Shown piece after piece: positions 29,535-37,702 of a DNA stretch of 64,000 nt. Origin of the DNA: UBA5336 sp964506685 (GTDB taxonomy: Bacteria > Pseudomonadota > Alphaproteobacteria > Caulobacterales > Hyphomonadaceae). Where the stretch lies: NCBI GenBank assembly GCA_964506685.1, contig CAZDMQ010000004.1, positions 1 to 64,000 on the forward strand. The letters are read 5' to 3'. Numbering within the stretch: position 1 is the stretch's first letter; every line of letters begins with the position of its first letter. The notes under the pieces are model-generated. The model was not told where the DNA came from and ran no database searches. It worked only from the letters and a program-made list of their open reading frames with translations. Both the position numbers and the translations under genes were made by a program.

Positions 29535-31916
29535 TTACCAGCGGCCCCTGACACCGAACCAGATCGCCCCGGCCATTTCGGCATCTGCGACATGGTTGGG
29601 ATCGTTGATCACGCTGGCGATCGCTTCCCCGCTCCAATCCTCGTTCAGTGCGAAACTGTAGCGGGTCTCGAAATCGAGTTGCCGCCCGCTCGGTGTCAGG
29701 CCCGCCTCGATCACATCGACGACCAGCCCGTCCGCATCGGCACCGACCGCACCGGTCAGTTCGAACGTTCCGGTCTCGGCCCGCTGCGGCTGGGCCAGCA
29801 CGAAAGCGAGGTCCCCGCCGGCCACCGGCCGCGAGGCGCTGACCGACCATCGACTGGTCCAGATGTCACTGGTCTCCAGTCCCGGCAGGGCAATGCTCGC
29901 CGCTTCGAGACCGCCCCGGACGGTCCAGGTCTCGTTGACCGCAAACGCGCCCGCCAGCGCGTAGGCGGCCGAGTTCGAGCGGTCGGTTTCGCGGCTGAGC
30001 CGGCTTTGCAGCTGTCCGCCAAGGGCGCTGGCCTCGTCGCTGGCCAGGGCCAGTCCGAAGCGGAGTTTCCAGCCCTCGCCATGGCGCGCGATGCCGGCAC
30101 CGCTGGTGGCGCGCGGGCCATGGCTGGCGCTGTGCAGGTCAAGGCTCGTGCGGCCGATATCATGGGTGAGTCTTGCCCAGTCGCCGCCCGAGGCGAACTG
30201 GCTTGTCCGGCCCGGATCGTGGCTCAGGCTCGTGCCCGGAGCGAGCTCGGCCGGCGCACCGCCGCGGCCAAAGGCGATTTCCCCGCCGGCGAACTCGTAC
30301 AGTCCGGAGAAGCTGCTCTCGGGCTCGGCCTGGAAGGGCAGGCTGCGATCCTCGTGGAAGGCCGGCGTGTGCCATTGGAAGCTGAGCCCGCCGACGCCGA
30401 CGGCCTTGCTGGTGCCGGCAGACCAGTCGGCCCGGACCTGCCAGTCGGCAAAGCCGGGCGCGGCGGTACCGGCCAGCGCTGCGCCATCAAACGCGAAGGC
30501 GCGCTGGTAGCTGTCGACCAGGACGAGAGACGACAGCCCGCCGGGCCGGGTCGCGAAATCGCCGAAGGCACCTGTCGGCGCCGCCCCGAAGATGTCCACC
30601 GGCGAGCGGGTCAGCCCGCCAACGCGCATGCTCGTGGCCCCCTGCGGCGAGAAGGCCGCTGCAAGGTCGAGCTTGCCGACACCGCTGACGGCATCGGTAC
30701 CGGCAGTTGCGGCCACCCCCGCGATCGGGTCGGTCGCGGGGTCGACATAGTCCTCGGCGGTGTCGAGCAGGATCCGGGCGGCTTCGGCCGGGGTGAGATT
30801 CGGGAAGGCCTGAAGCAACAGCGCCAGCCCGCCCGAGACATAGGGGGCGGCGAAGGAGGTCCCGGCCAACCGGTAATAGTCGCCGATGGCATCTGGATCA
30901 TTGCAGTCGGTTGTCACCGATCCCGAGCAGGTCGGCGCATCGGCGAACACGATGTCATCATCGGGGCCAGTCGCGACCACGCCCTCGCCCGGTGCGAGGA
31001 GGTAGAAGTCCTGTGCGCTGGCGCCGGCCCGGTTTGTGAAGTCCGAGATCTCGCCCTGGCTCGCGCCGGCCTCGGCATTGAACGAGCCGACGGCGAGGAC
31101 GAGGCCATTGGCACGCGGGTCGCCGGCAATGTTGGCCGGTTCAGTGGGCTGGCTGGCCTGCGGGTTCGGATCGCCGGCTTCGGTCAGCGCCTCATTGCCG
31201 GCCGAGACCACGACCAGCACACCGGCATCGGTCGCCCGGAAGATTGCATCCTCGAGGCTCGGGTCGGAATCGATCTCCCCGCCGAGCGACAGGTTGATGA
31301 TCTGGGCGCCATTGCCGACGGCATAGTCGATGGCGGTGACGAGATCGTTATCGGAGAAACGGCAGTCCCCGGTGCCCGCGCTCGACACGCAGCTTCCGGG
31401 CCGGTCGGCGCGGATGTCGAGGATCTTCGAGTTGAAGGCGACACCGTGCATCCCCTTGGCATCGCGAAGGGCCGCGATCTGGCCCGCGACCAGCGTGCCG
31501 TGCCCTTCGGAATCGATGTCATCGGCCGTTCGCTCCCCCGCACGGACATCGAACACACCCGCCGACTGGCCCTGGAGTTCGGGATGGTTGAAATCGGTTC
31601 CGGTATCGATCACCGCAACGGTCACCCCGGTGCCGGTGGCGCCTGCCGCATAGGCCGCCGAAGCCCCGATCTGGCCCAGACCCTCGGCGAAATCATACTC
31701 CTCGGTCTCGAAGCTCGACGCGCCCGGCGGCGGGGGTGGCGGTGGCGGAGGTGGCGGGGGGGCAGGCGGCGGCGATGGCGGCAGGGGCTGGACCACGCCG
31801 CCTCCGCCCCCGCCACCGCTGGCACAGCCTGCCAGCATCAGCGGTGCAGCCAGGCTCGCAGCCAGGACAAGTTTTAGCGCTGAAGCGCTTCGCAGGCTCC
31901 GCTTCCAGATGACCAT
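29535..31916 (-). CDS. lipidated subtilisin-like serine protease with autotransporter-like C-terminus
   Basis: This S8 protease has 793 residues. The signal peptide ends in LAGC (Cys31). A Gly run, a Pro-rich linker with twelve consecutive Pro (53-64) and the catalytic domain follow. The triad is Asp in VIDTGTDFNHPE (about 103), His in SEGHGTLVAG (about 138) and Ser in AGTSFAAPYVSGG (about 354). The last 350 or so residues are rich in alternating hydrophobic/polar strands and end in an aromatic residue (GVRGRW), as outer-membrane barrels do. The architecture of lipobox, subtilase and barrel recalls Neisseria NalP; the barrel is inferred. I chose the ATG at 31916, preceded by GAGGAG, over one 33 codons upstream. 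Confidence 0.88.
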   Translation of the reverse strand: MVIWKRSLRSASALKLVLAASLAAPLMLAGCASGGGGGGGVVQPLPPSPPPAPPPPPPPPPPPPGASSFETEEYDFAEGLGQIGASAAYAAGATGTGVTVAVIDTGTDFNHPELQGQSAGVFDVRAGERTADDIDSEGHGTLVAGQIAALRDAKGMHGVAFNSKILDIRADRPGSCVSSAGTGDCRFSDNDLVTAIDYAVGNGAQIINLSLGGEIDSDPSLEDAIFRATDAGVLVVVSAGNEALTEAGDPNPQASQPTEPANIAGDPRANGLVLAVGSFNAEAGASQGEISDFTNRAGASAQDFYLLAPGEGVVATGPDDDIVFADAPTCSGSVTTDCNDPDAIGDYYRLAGTSFAAPYVSGGLALLLQAFPNLTPAEAARILLDTAEDYVDPATDPIAGVAATAGTDAVSGVGKLDLAAAFSPQGATSMRVGGLTRSPVDIFGAAPTGAFGDFATRPGGLSSLVLVDSYQRAFAFDGAALAGTAAPGFADWQVRADWSAGTSKAVGVGGLSFQWHTPAFHEDRSLPFQAEPESSFSGLYEFAGGEIAFGRGGAPAELAPGTSLSHDPGRTSQFASGGDWARLTHDIGRTSLDLHSASHGPRATSGAGIARHGEGWKLRFGLALASDEASALGGQLQSRLSRETDRSNSAAYALAGAFAVNETWTVRGGLEAASIALPGLETSDIWTSRWSVSASRPVAGGDLAFVLAQPQRAETGTFELTGAVGADADGLVVDVIEAGLTPSGRQLDFETRYSFALNEDWSGEAIASVINDPNHVADAEMAGAIWFGVRGRW

Positions 31917-32131
31917 CCTCACACTCTCCTCAAGGGACCGGCCACACCACCGCTGCGGACCGCGCCATGCAAACCCTGTCACATGCCTTGCAACTGCGAC
32001 GGCAAGCTCTTTCAATATTCGCCGTCTGGCAAGCGCGGGTCTGAAGTCGGCGTCACCGTCCGGTCTGGTGACAGGCTGACCAGATGCGCTAGGCTCCTGG
32101 CAAGCTACAATTGTGTAAAGGCACGGTTCCC
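31917..32131. promoter_or_regulatory. divergent promoter region, subtilase/MDR
   Basis: This 215-bp spacer separates two divergent genes and should hold both promoters. I could not place a confident -35/-10 pair or an operator in it. Confidence 0.35.
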
Positions 32132-33169
32132 ATGCAAGATGTCATGCAGCAGGTGGTGCTCCGGCGCCATTGCGACGGCCCGCCCCGCAATACCGATTTC
32201 GAGCTTGTGGCGGTGCCGCTGCCCGAGCCGCGCGAGGGCCAGTTCCGCGTCCGCCACATCTGGGCCTCGGTCGATCCTGGCACGCGCTCTCGGCTGTCGG
32301 GCGGGGACAGCTATGCCGCGGCGCTGCCACTCGGCAAGCCGGTGGACGGGTTCAATGTCGGGGTTATCGAGGCGAGTAACCAGCCGGACTGGCCGGTCGG
32401 GACGAAGGTCTTCTGCGCCGGCGGCTGGCGGAGCCATTCGCTGCAGACCGGCAAGGGCTTCATCGGCAGGGTGCCGGACGGGCCGGGCATGGCGGAGATC
32501 CCGCTGTCTCTGTGGATCGGCGTGCTGGGTGTGCCGGGGCTGACGGCCTGGTTCGGCACGAAGACGGTGGGCAGATTCCGCGAGGGCGATGCGGTTCTGG
32601 TGACCAGCGCAGCAGGACCGGTCGGGGCGACGGCGGGCCAGCTTGCGAAGGCGTGGGGCGCCTCGAAAGTGGTCGGCGTGGCAGGCTCGGACGCCAAATG
32701 CGCCTGGCTCAGGGACGAGGCCGGGTTCGACGCGGTGATCAACTACAAGACCGCGGGCGACCTCGACGCCGCCATCCGGCAGGCCCTGCCCGAAGGCGTC
32801 GACCTCCTCTTCGACAATGTCGGCAACGCCATGGTCAACCGCGTGTTGCCCATGATGAAGCTGAATGGTCGCATCTGCATTTCCGGCCAGGTGGCCGACT
32901 ACAATCTCACGCCCGAGGAGACCCCCGGCATCGTCAACACCAAGCCCTTTATCACCCACCGCGTGAACATGCAGGGGCTGGTCGTGTTCGACTTCGCGAG
33001 GGAGTTTCCGCAGGCGCTGGACGAAATGGCGCGCATGATCGCGGCTGGGCAGCTGAAATATGCCGAGGAACGGTTTGAAGGCATCGAGGCTATGCCGGAC
33101 GCCTTTTGCGGGCTCTTTCGTGGCGAGAATTTCGGGCGGCGGGTGGTCAGGGTGGGGAACGAGGCATGA
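32132..33169 (+). CDS. zinc-free MDR NADP-dependent oxidoreductase
   Basis: This medium-chain dehydrogenase/reductase has 345 residues and belongs to the group that includes YncB/CurA, leukotriene B4 12-hydroxydehydrogenase and prostaglandin reductase, which reduce alpha,beta-unsaturated carbonyls with NADPH. The nucleotide motif is SAAGPVGATAGQLAK (about 158-172). The structural and catalytic zinc cysteines of alcohol dehydrogenases are absent. The start at 32132 is preferred over TTG seven codons upstream. The GNAT gene starts within its stop codon. Confidence 0.88.
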   Translation: MQDVMQQVVLRRHCDGPPRNTDFELVAVPLPEPREGQFRVRHIWASVDPGTRSRLSGGDSYAAALPLGKPVDGFNVGVIEASNQPDWPVGTKVFCAGGWRSHSLQTGKGFIGRVPDGPGMAEIPLSLWIGVLGVPGLTAWFGTKTVGRFREGDAVLVTSAAGPVGATAGQLAKAWGASKVVGVAGSDAKCAWLRDEAGFDAVINYKTAGDLDAAIRQALPEGVDLLFDNVGNAMVNRVLPMMKLNGRICISGQVADYNLTPEETPGIVNTKPFITHRVNMQGLVVFDFAREFPQALDEMARMIAAGQLKYAEERFEGIEAMPDAFCGLFRGENFGRRVVRVGNEA

Positions 33170-33663
33170 CCTTCGACATCCGGTCTGAAGTCCCGAGCGA
33201 TCACGCGGCCATATTCAGACTGACCAAAGCTGCGTTCGAGCCGATGCCGTTTAGCGACGGGGATGAAGCTGAATGCATCGACAAGCTTCGCGCCGATGGC
33301 GATCTCACCCTGTCCTTTGTCGCGACCGACGGCGGCGAGATCATCGGGCACATCGCTTTCTCCCCTGTGTTCCTCAACAACAGCTTTGACCATTGGTATG
33401 GCTTGGGGCCGGTCTCGGTTGCCCCAGAACGGCAGCGCAGCGGGATTGGCAGTGCGCTGATCAATCACGGGCTGTCAGGACTCAAACGGCTCGATGCCAT
33501 GGGCTGTGTGCTCATCGGCGATCCGAACTACTATCGGCGCTTCGGTTTTGTGGGCGATGGTCGGCTGACATATCGCGAGCTCGCACCGGAGATCGTCCAG
33601 TGGCTGGCGTTCGGAGAGGAGAAACCCGAAGGAACGCTTCGATACAGCCCCGGGCTTGAATAG
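33166..33663 (+). CDS. GNAT family N-acetyltransferase
   Basis: This acetyl-CoA-dependent acyltransferase has 165 residues and resembles YhbS-type GNATs. The acetyl-CoA motif A is VAPERQRSGIGSALINHGL (about residues 85-103), followed by the GDPNYYRRFGF strand, which is characteristic of the YhbS subgroup. The substrate is unknown. It overlaps the MDR gene by four bases (ATGA). Base composition is a little less GC-rich than the neighbours. Confidence 0.86.
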   Translation: MTFDIRSEVPSDHAAIFRLTKAAFEPMPFSDGDEAECIDKLRADGDLTLSFVATDGGEIIGHIAFSPVFLNNSFDHWYGLGPVSVAPERQRSGIGSALINHGLSGLKRLDAMGCVLIGDPNYYRRFGFVGDGRLTYRELAPEIVQWLAFGEEKPEGTLRYSPGLE

Positions 33664-33713
33664 AAGCGCCTTGCTAACATGCCCTTGACTGCTCGCCCCT
33701 GGAAGGACCCGCC

Positions 33714-34526
33714 ATGTCATCATCATTCCGCATCGAGGATGCCGACTACACCCGCTTCAAGTTCGCTCGCGAGGGGCGCGTTCTGACCGCCATCATTTCA
33801 GGGGCCAATCCCGTCAACGGCGTGGACGGGCCGATGCATGACGAACTGGCCCGGGTCTTCACAGACCTGCAGCGCGATGATGCCAGCGACATCATCATCC
33901 TCACCGCCGAGGGCCGGGCTTTCTGCGCCGGGGGCGATTTCGACTGGTTCGCCGAGCAGATCGACGATCCGGCGAAATTCCGCGCGATTGCCTGGGACGC
34001 CAAGCGGATCGTCTCGACCCTCCTGGAGATGGAAAAGCCGATCCTCTGCCGCCTGAATGGCGCAGCCGCCGGGCTCGGCGCGACCATCGCACTGCTCTGC
34101 GACATCATCATCGCCGACGAGACCGCAAAGATCGGCGACCCGCACGTGAAGGTCGGCCTTGTCGCCGGCGATGGCGGCGCGCTGATCTGGCCCCAGCTTA
34201 TCGGCTATGCCAAGGCCAAGGAACTGCTCATGACCGGCGACCTGCTGAGCGCGGCTGAGGCGCAGGGGCTGGGGCTGATCAACTATGCCGTGCCCGCGAG
34301 CGAGCTTGACGCAAAGGTCGCCGAACTCGTCGCCAAGCTTCAGGGCAATCCGAAATGGGCCGTGCGCTGGACCAAATCCGTCACCAATATCCCGCTGCGC
34401 GCGCTTGCGGCGCAGCTCATGGACGCGTCTGTCGGCTGGGAGAGCGTGTCGAATTATCTCGACGATCGCCGTGAAGCGGTGAGAGCGACGATGGACAAGC
34501 GCAAGCCGGACCTGACGGGAAATTGA
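33714..34526 (+). CDS. enoyl-CoA hydratase/isomerase family protein lacking the hydratase glutamates
   Basis: This 270-residue crotonase-fold protein has intact CoA-binding and oxyanion segments (AFCAGGDF and GLGATIALLCD). The two catalytic Glu of true enoyl-CoA hydratases are replaced: the position of rat E144 is T124 and that of E164 is H144 (GDPHVKVG). A D153 in GDGG is retained. A different acyl-CoA reaction (isomerase, decarboxylase or hydrolase) is therefore likely. Next come vapBC and an acyl-CoA dehydrogenase on the same strand, so a short acyl-CoA breakdown operon is plausible. Confidence 0.86.
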   Translation: MSSSFRIEDADYTRFKFAREGRVLTAIISGANPVNGVDGPMHDELARVFTDLQRDDASDIIILTAEGRAFCAGGDFDWFAEQIDDPAKFRAIAWDAKRIVSTLLEMEKPILCRLNGAAAGLGATIALLCDIIIADETAKIGDPHVKVGLVAGDGGALIWPQLIGYAKAKELLMTGDLLSAAEAQGLGLINYAVPASELDAKVAELVAKLQGNPKWAVRWTKSVTNIPLRALAAQLMDASVGWESVSNYLDDRREAVRATMDKRKPDLTGN

Positions 34527-34557
34527 CGACGCGGGGGAGGGGTATTACATTTTGGCG

Positions 34558-34842
34558 ATGAGTAATACTGAAGCCGCAACCTATCGCCTGACCAAAAAGG
34601 GTCAGGTCACGATCCCGAAGGCTGTGCGCGATGCACTCCGTCTGAAGGAAGGCGATGCCGTCGTCTTCGAGGTGGAGAACGGGCGTGCCATCGTTCGCAA
34701 GGTCTTCAGTCCGGAAGCGTACGAAGCCGCCGTGCGACGCATGGCTGGCAGCGTCGATACTGGCGGACAGATGACCGATGAGATCATGGACGAGCTGCGG
34801 CCCTGGCGGGTGGACGAAGCGCATCTGTTCGAGTCTGAATGA
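34558..34842 (+). CDS. vapB: AbrB/MazE-type antitoxin of a VapBC pair
   Basis: This 94-residue antitoxin has an N-terminal swapped-hairpin AbrB/SpoVT DNA-binding domain (TKKGQVTIPKAVRDALRLKEGD) and an acidic C-terminal tail that should wrap the toxin. Such antitoxins neutralise VapC and repress their own promoter. The toxin gene starts within its last codons. It lies only 31 bp after the crotonase gene, so any own promoter must be short or internal. Confidence 0.9.
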   Translation: MSNTEAATYRLTKKGQVTIPKAVRDALRLKEGDAVVFEVENGRAIVRKVFSPEAYEAAVRRMAGSVDTGGQMTDEIMDELRPWRVDEAHLFESE

Positions 34843-35237
34843 GCACACATCTCGACACCAATATCCTGATCGATATCTTCACTCAGGATTCAGATTGGTT
34901 TGAATGGTCGCTGGCGTCGATGCGAGATCTGGCTGAGCGTGGCCTTGTCATGACATCCGTTGTCTATGCTGAAGCATCAACGCGCTTTGCTGACCGGGCC
35001 GGTTTCGATGCCAGGCTTTCCGTGCTTTCGGTGCAGCTTGCGCAGCCCTCCAGGCAGGCTCTTTTTGTGGCCGCAAAAGCGCATGCGGTCTACCGCCGTC
35101 GCGGTGGCGCACGCAGCACCACCCTCCCCGATTTCTTCATCGGAGCCCATGCGATGGTCGCGGGTGTGCCGCTTCTCACGCGTGACCCGGCTCGTTTTCG
35201 CACCTACTTCCCCAACCTGGAACTGATCGCCCCATGA
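34839..35237 (+). CDS. vapC: PIN-domain ribonuclease toxin VapC
   Basis: VapC toxins are Mg2+-dependent RNases that usually cut tRNA or rRNA. The 132-residue product has the four acidic PIN-domain residues D6 (LDTNILID), E45 (VYAEAS), D98 (LPDFFIGAHA) and D116 (TRDPARF), so it looks active. It overlaps vapB at the start by four bases, and its TGA overlaps the ATG of the acyl-CoA dehydrogenase gene. That second overlap is odd, because it ties a toxin to a metabolic gene by translation. Confidence 0.91.
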   Translation: MSTHLDTNILIDIFTQDSDWFEWSLASMRDLAERGLVMTSVVYAEASTRFADRAGFDARLSVLSVQLAQPSRQALFVAAKAHAVYRRRGGARSTTLPDFFIGAHAMVAGVPLLTRDPARFRTYFPNLELIAP

Positions 35238-36400
35238 CCCACGCCTCTTTCGCCCCTGAACCCGACCATGTCACCGAGATCCGCCGCCAGCTGCAGCGCT
35301 GGGTGGCCGGGAAGATGCCGCGCGAGAAGCGGATCGCTTGGGACAAGGCCGCCACATGGGATCGCGCCTTGTTCGCCGAAATCGCCGAAATGGGCCTGAT
35401 CGGCCTCACCATCCCTGAGGAATATGGCGGCGCAGGACAGGATATCCTTGCCGCCACGGCCGTGATCGAGGAGCTCTGCCAGGGCGGGCCGACCATGGCG
35501 GGCCCATACATCCACGCCGCCTTCTATGGTGGGATGAACCTCGCCGAAAACGGTACCGAGGCGCAGAAGCAGGAATGGTTGCCGAAGCTCGCCCGCGGCG
35601 AGATCTTCTTCTGTTACGGCCTGTCGGAACCCAATGTCGGCGGCGACCTTGCCAGTGTCGAGACCCGCGCGGAGCGCGATGGCGACGAGATCGTGGTCAA
35701 TGGCGCCAAGCGCTGGTGCACCGGTGCGGACTGGTCGGACTATATCTATTGCCTGGTGCGCACTGGCCCGGCCGAGGAGAAACGCGCGAACCTCTCTTTC
35801 CTCATCATCCCGACAGATACGCCCGGCCTCTCGATGCAGCCGCTTCATCATTCCAATCTGCGCTACACCAGGTCAATGGATGTCTATTTCGACGATGTGC
35901 GCCTGCCCCTGAGCGCCATTGTCGGCGGCGAGGCGATGTGGAACCAGGGGTTCCGGATGCTGACGGGCCGCGCCCTCGATGTCGAGAAGATCGAGATCAC
36001 CGCGGTCGCCTATGGCATCGCCCGCGCTGCGCTGGAGGAGGCCTGGGCCTATGCCCAGGAGCGGGTGCAGTTCGGCAAGCCGATCGCCCGGCACCAGGCG
36101 ATCCGCCACAAGCTGGTCACCGCGCGTACAAAGCTCGCCGCGTGCCGGCATATGCTCTACCACGGCGCATGGCTGGCCAGTGAAGGCCTGCCGTGCTCGG
36201 TCGAGACCTCCATGGCCAAGCTGTTCGTCGCTGATACCGGGGTCGAGATTGCGCTGGCCTGCCAGCAGGTCATGGGCGCCTATGGCCTCTCGGACGCCTG
36301 GGACATGGAGCGCAATGTCCGCGACCTGCTCGGCATGCCCATCGTCGGCGGCTCATCAGACATGCAGAAGAACAATCTCGCGACCATGCTGCGGCTTTAA
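35234..36400 (+). CDS. acyl-CoA dehydrogenase
   Basis: This flavoenzyme oxidises acyl-CoA to enoyl-CoA, passing electrons to ETF. It has 388 residues. The N-terminal helical domain is followed by CYGLSEPNVGGDLAS, which contacts FAD and substrate, the central beta domain and the C-terminal helical domain. The segment where MCAD has its catalytic base in YEGT reads IVGGSSD here (near residue 370), as in other ACAD subgroups that use a different base. The gene starts inside the vapC stop codon, and its stop overlaps the tyrS stop on the opposite strand by four bases. Confidence 0.91.
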   Translation: MTHASFAPEPDHVTEIRRQLQRWVAGKMPREKRIAWDKAATWDRALFAEIAEMGLIGLTIPEEYGGAGQDILAATAVIEELCQGGPTMAGPYIHAAFYGGMNLAENGTEAQKQEWLPKLARGEIFFCYGLSEPNVGGDLASVETRAERDGDEIVVNGAKRWCTGADWSDYIYCLVRTGPAEEKRANLSFLIIPTDTPGLSMQPLHHSNLRYTRSMDVYFDDVRLPLSAIVGGEAMWNQGFRMLTGRALDVEKIEITAVAYGIARAALEEAWAYAQERVQFGKPIARHQAIRHKLVTARTKLAACRHMLYHGAWLASEGLPCSVETSMAKLFVADTGVEIALACQQVMGAYGLSDAWDMERNVRDLLGMPIVGGSSDMQKNNLATMLRL

Positions 36401-37653
36401 GCCAGCCTGACAAGCGCGTGGCGTTTCTTGCCGGCGGAGAGTTTGGCGGCGCCGTCGGCGCCGAAGTCGGCGAGCGAGAGTGCGGCGTTCTGGTCGGTCA
36501 CGGCCGCATCATTGAGCTTTGCCGCCCCCTGCTTGATCAGCCGACGGGCCGCGCCATTGGTTTCCGTAAGGCCCGCTGCGGTGAAGGCCGCCGCCACGAG
36601 GAAGGTGCCGGCCTCGACCTCATCCGCGCTGAGCTCGACGCTCGGCAGGGCGTCCGCCGACCCGCCACCGGCGAACACGGCCGCTGCGGCCGCTTCGGCT
36701 TCCTGCGCGGCGGCCTCACCGTGCAGCATCGCCGTGGCGGCATTGGCGAGTGCACGCTTCGCGCTGTTGATCTCGGCGCCGTCCAGCGCCTCGAGCCGGG
36801 CGATCTCGTCAAGCGGCAGATCAGTGAACAGTCGCAGGAAGCGGCCGACATCGGCATCCTCGGTGTTGCGCCAGAACTGCCAGTATTCATAGGGACTGCG
36901 CTTGTCGGCGTTGAGCCAGACCGCGCCATCGGCGGTCTTGCCCATCTTTCCGCCGGACGCCGTGGTGATCAGCGGGCAGGTGAGCCCGTAGACCTCCCGG
37001 CCATCGGCCTTGTGATTGAGATCGACCCCGGCGACGATGTTGCCCCACTGGTCAGACCCGCCCATCTGGATCAGGCAGTCCTGCCGGCGGGCGAGCTCCA
37101 GGAAATCATAGGCCTGCAGCAGCGTGTAGTTGAACTCCAGGAAGGTGTAGGGCTGTTCATTGGCGAGCCGCCGGGCCACGGTGTCCTGCTTGACCATGGT
37201 GTTGATGGTGAAGTACCGGCCGGTCTCGCGCAGGAACTGGATATAGCCCAGCGCATCGAGCCAGTCGGCATTGTTGACCATTACCGCGTCCGTCGGCCCC
37301 TCTCCGAAGGTGAGGAAGGGCTCGAATGCATTGCGGATACCCTCGGCATTCCGGGCAATTTCGGCCTCGGTCAGGATCGGACGCGACGTTTCCTTGTCTG
37401 TCGGATCGCCGATCTTCGTCGTCCCGCCGCCGATCAGGACAATCGGCTTGCCGCCGGCCTGCTGCAGCCGGCGCAGCATCATGATCCCCACCAGTGAGCC
37501 GACATGCAGGCTGTCAGCGGTTGCATCGAAGCCGATATAGGCCGTCGGCACGCCCTTCGCGCAATAGCCATCCAGCGGGCCCTCATGGGTCTGTTGCTTC
37601 ACATAGCCCCGCTCGTGCAGCGTGCGCAGGAAGGCGGACTTGTATTTGGCCAC
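36397..37653 (-). CDS. tyrS: tyrosine--tRNA ligase
   Basis: TyrRS activates tyrosine and charges tRNA-Tyr. It has 418 residues, of bacterial length. The class I motifs are HVGS (about residue 49), in DSLHVGSLV, and KMGKT (about 236) in the place of KMSKS; this variant is common in the family. Tyrosine-binding residues are seen in GGSDQWGN. The C-terminal S4-like RNA-binding domain follows an Ala-rich linker. The start is GTG at 37653, with GGAGAGA just upstream, because the family begins there; the frame remains open upstream but overlaps anmK. It is divergent from anmK, with 49 bp between starts. Confidence 0.95.
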   Translation of the reverse strand: MAKYKSAFLRTLHERGYVKQQTHEGPLDGYCAKGVPTAYIGFDATADSLHVGSLVGIMMLRRLQQAGGKPIVLIGGGTTKIGDPTDKETSRPILTEAEIARNAEGIRNAFEPFLTFGEGPTDAVMVNNADWLDALGYIQFLRETGRYFTINTMVKQDTVARRLANEQPYTFLEFNYTLLQAYDFLELARRQDCLIQMGGSDQWGNIVAGVDLNHKADGREVYGLTCPLITTASGGKMGKTADGAVWLNADKRSPYEYWQFWRNTEDADVGRFLRLFTDLPLDEIARLEALDGAEINSAKRALANAATAMLHGEAAAQEAEAAAAAVFAGGGSADALPSVELSADEVEAGTFLVAAAFTAAGLTETNGAARRLIKQGAAKLNDAAVTDQNAALSLADFGADGAAKLSAGKKRHALVRLA

Positions 37654-37702
37654 ATCTCTCTCCAAACCTCGGCAGATGAGCGTCTTAGGGAAGGAGTGCG
37701 CC

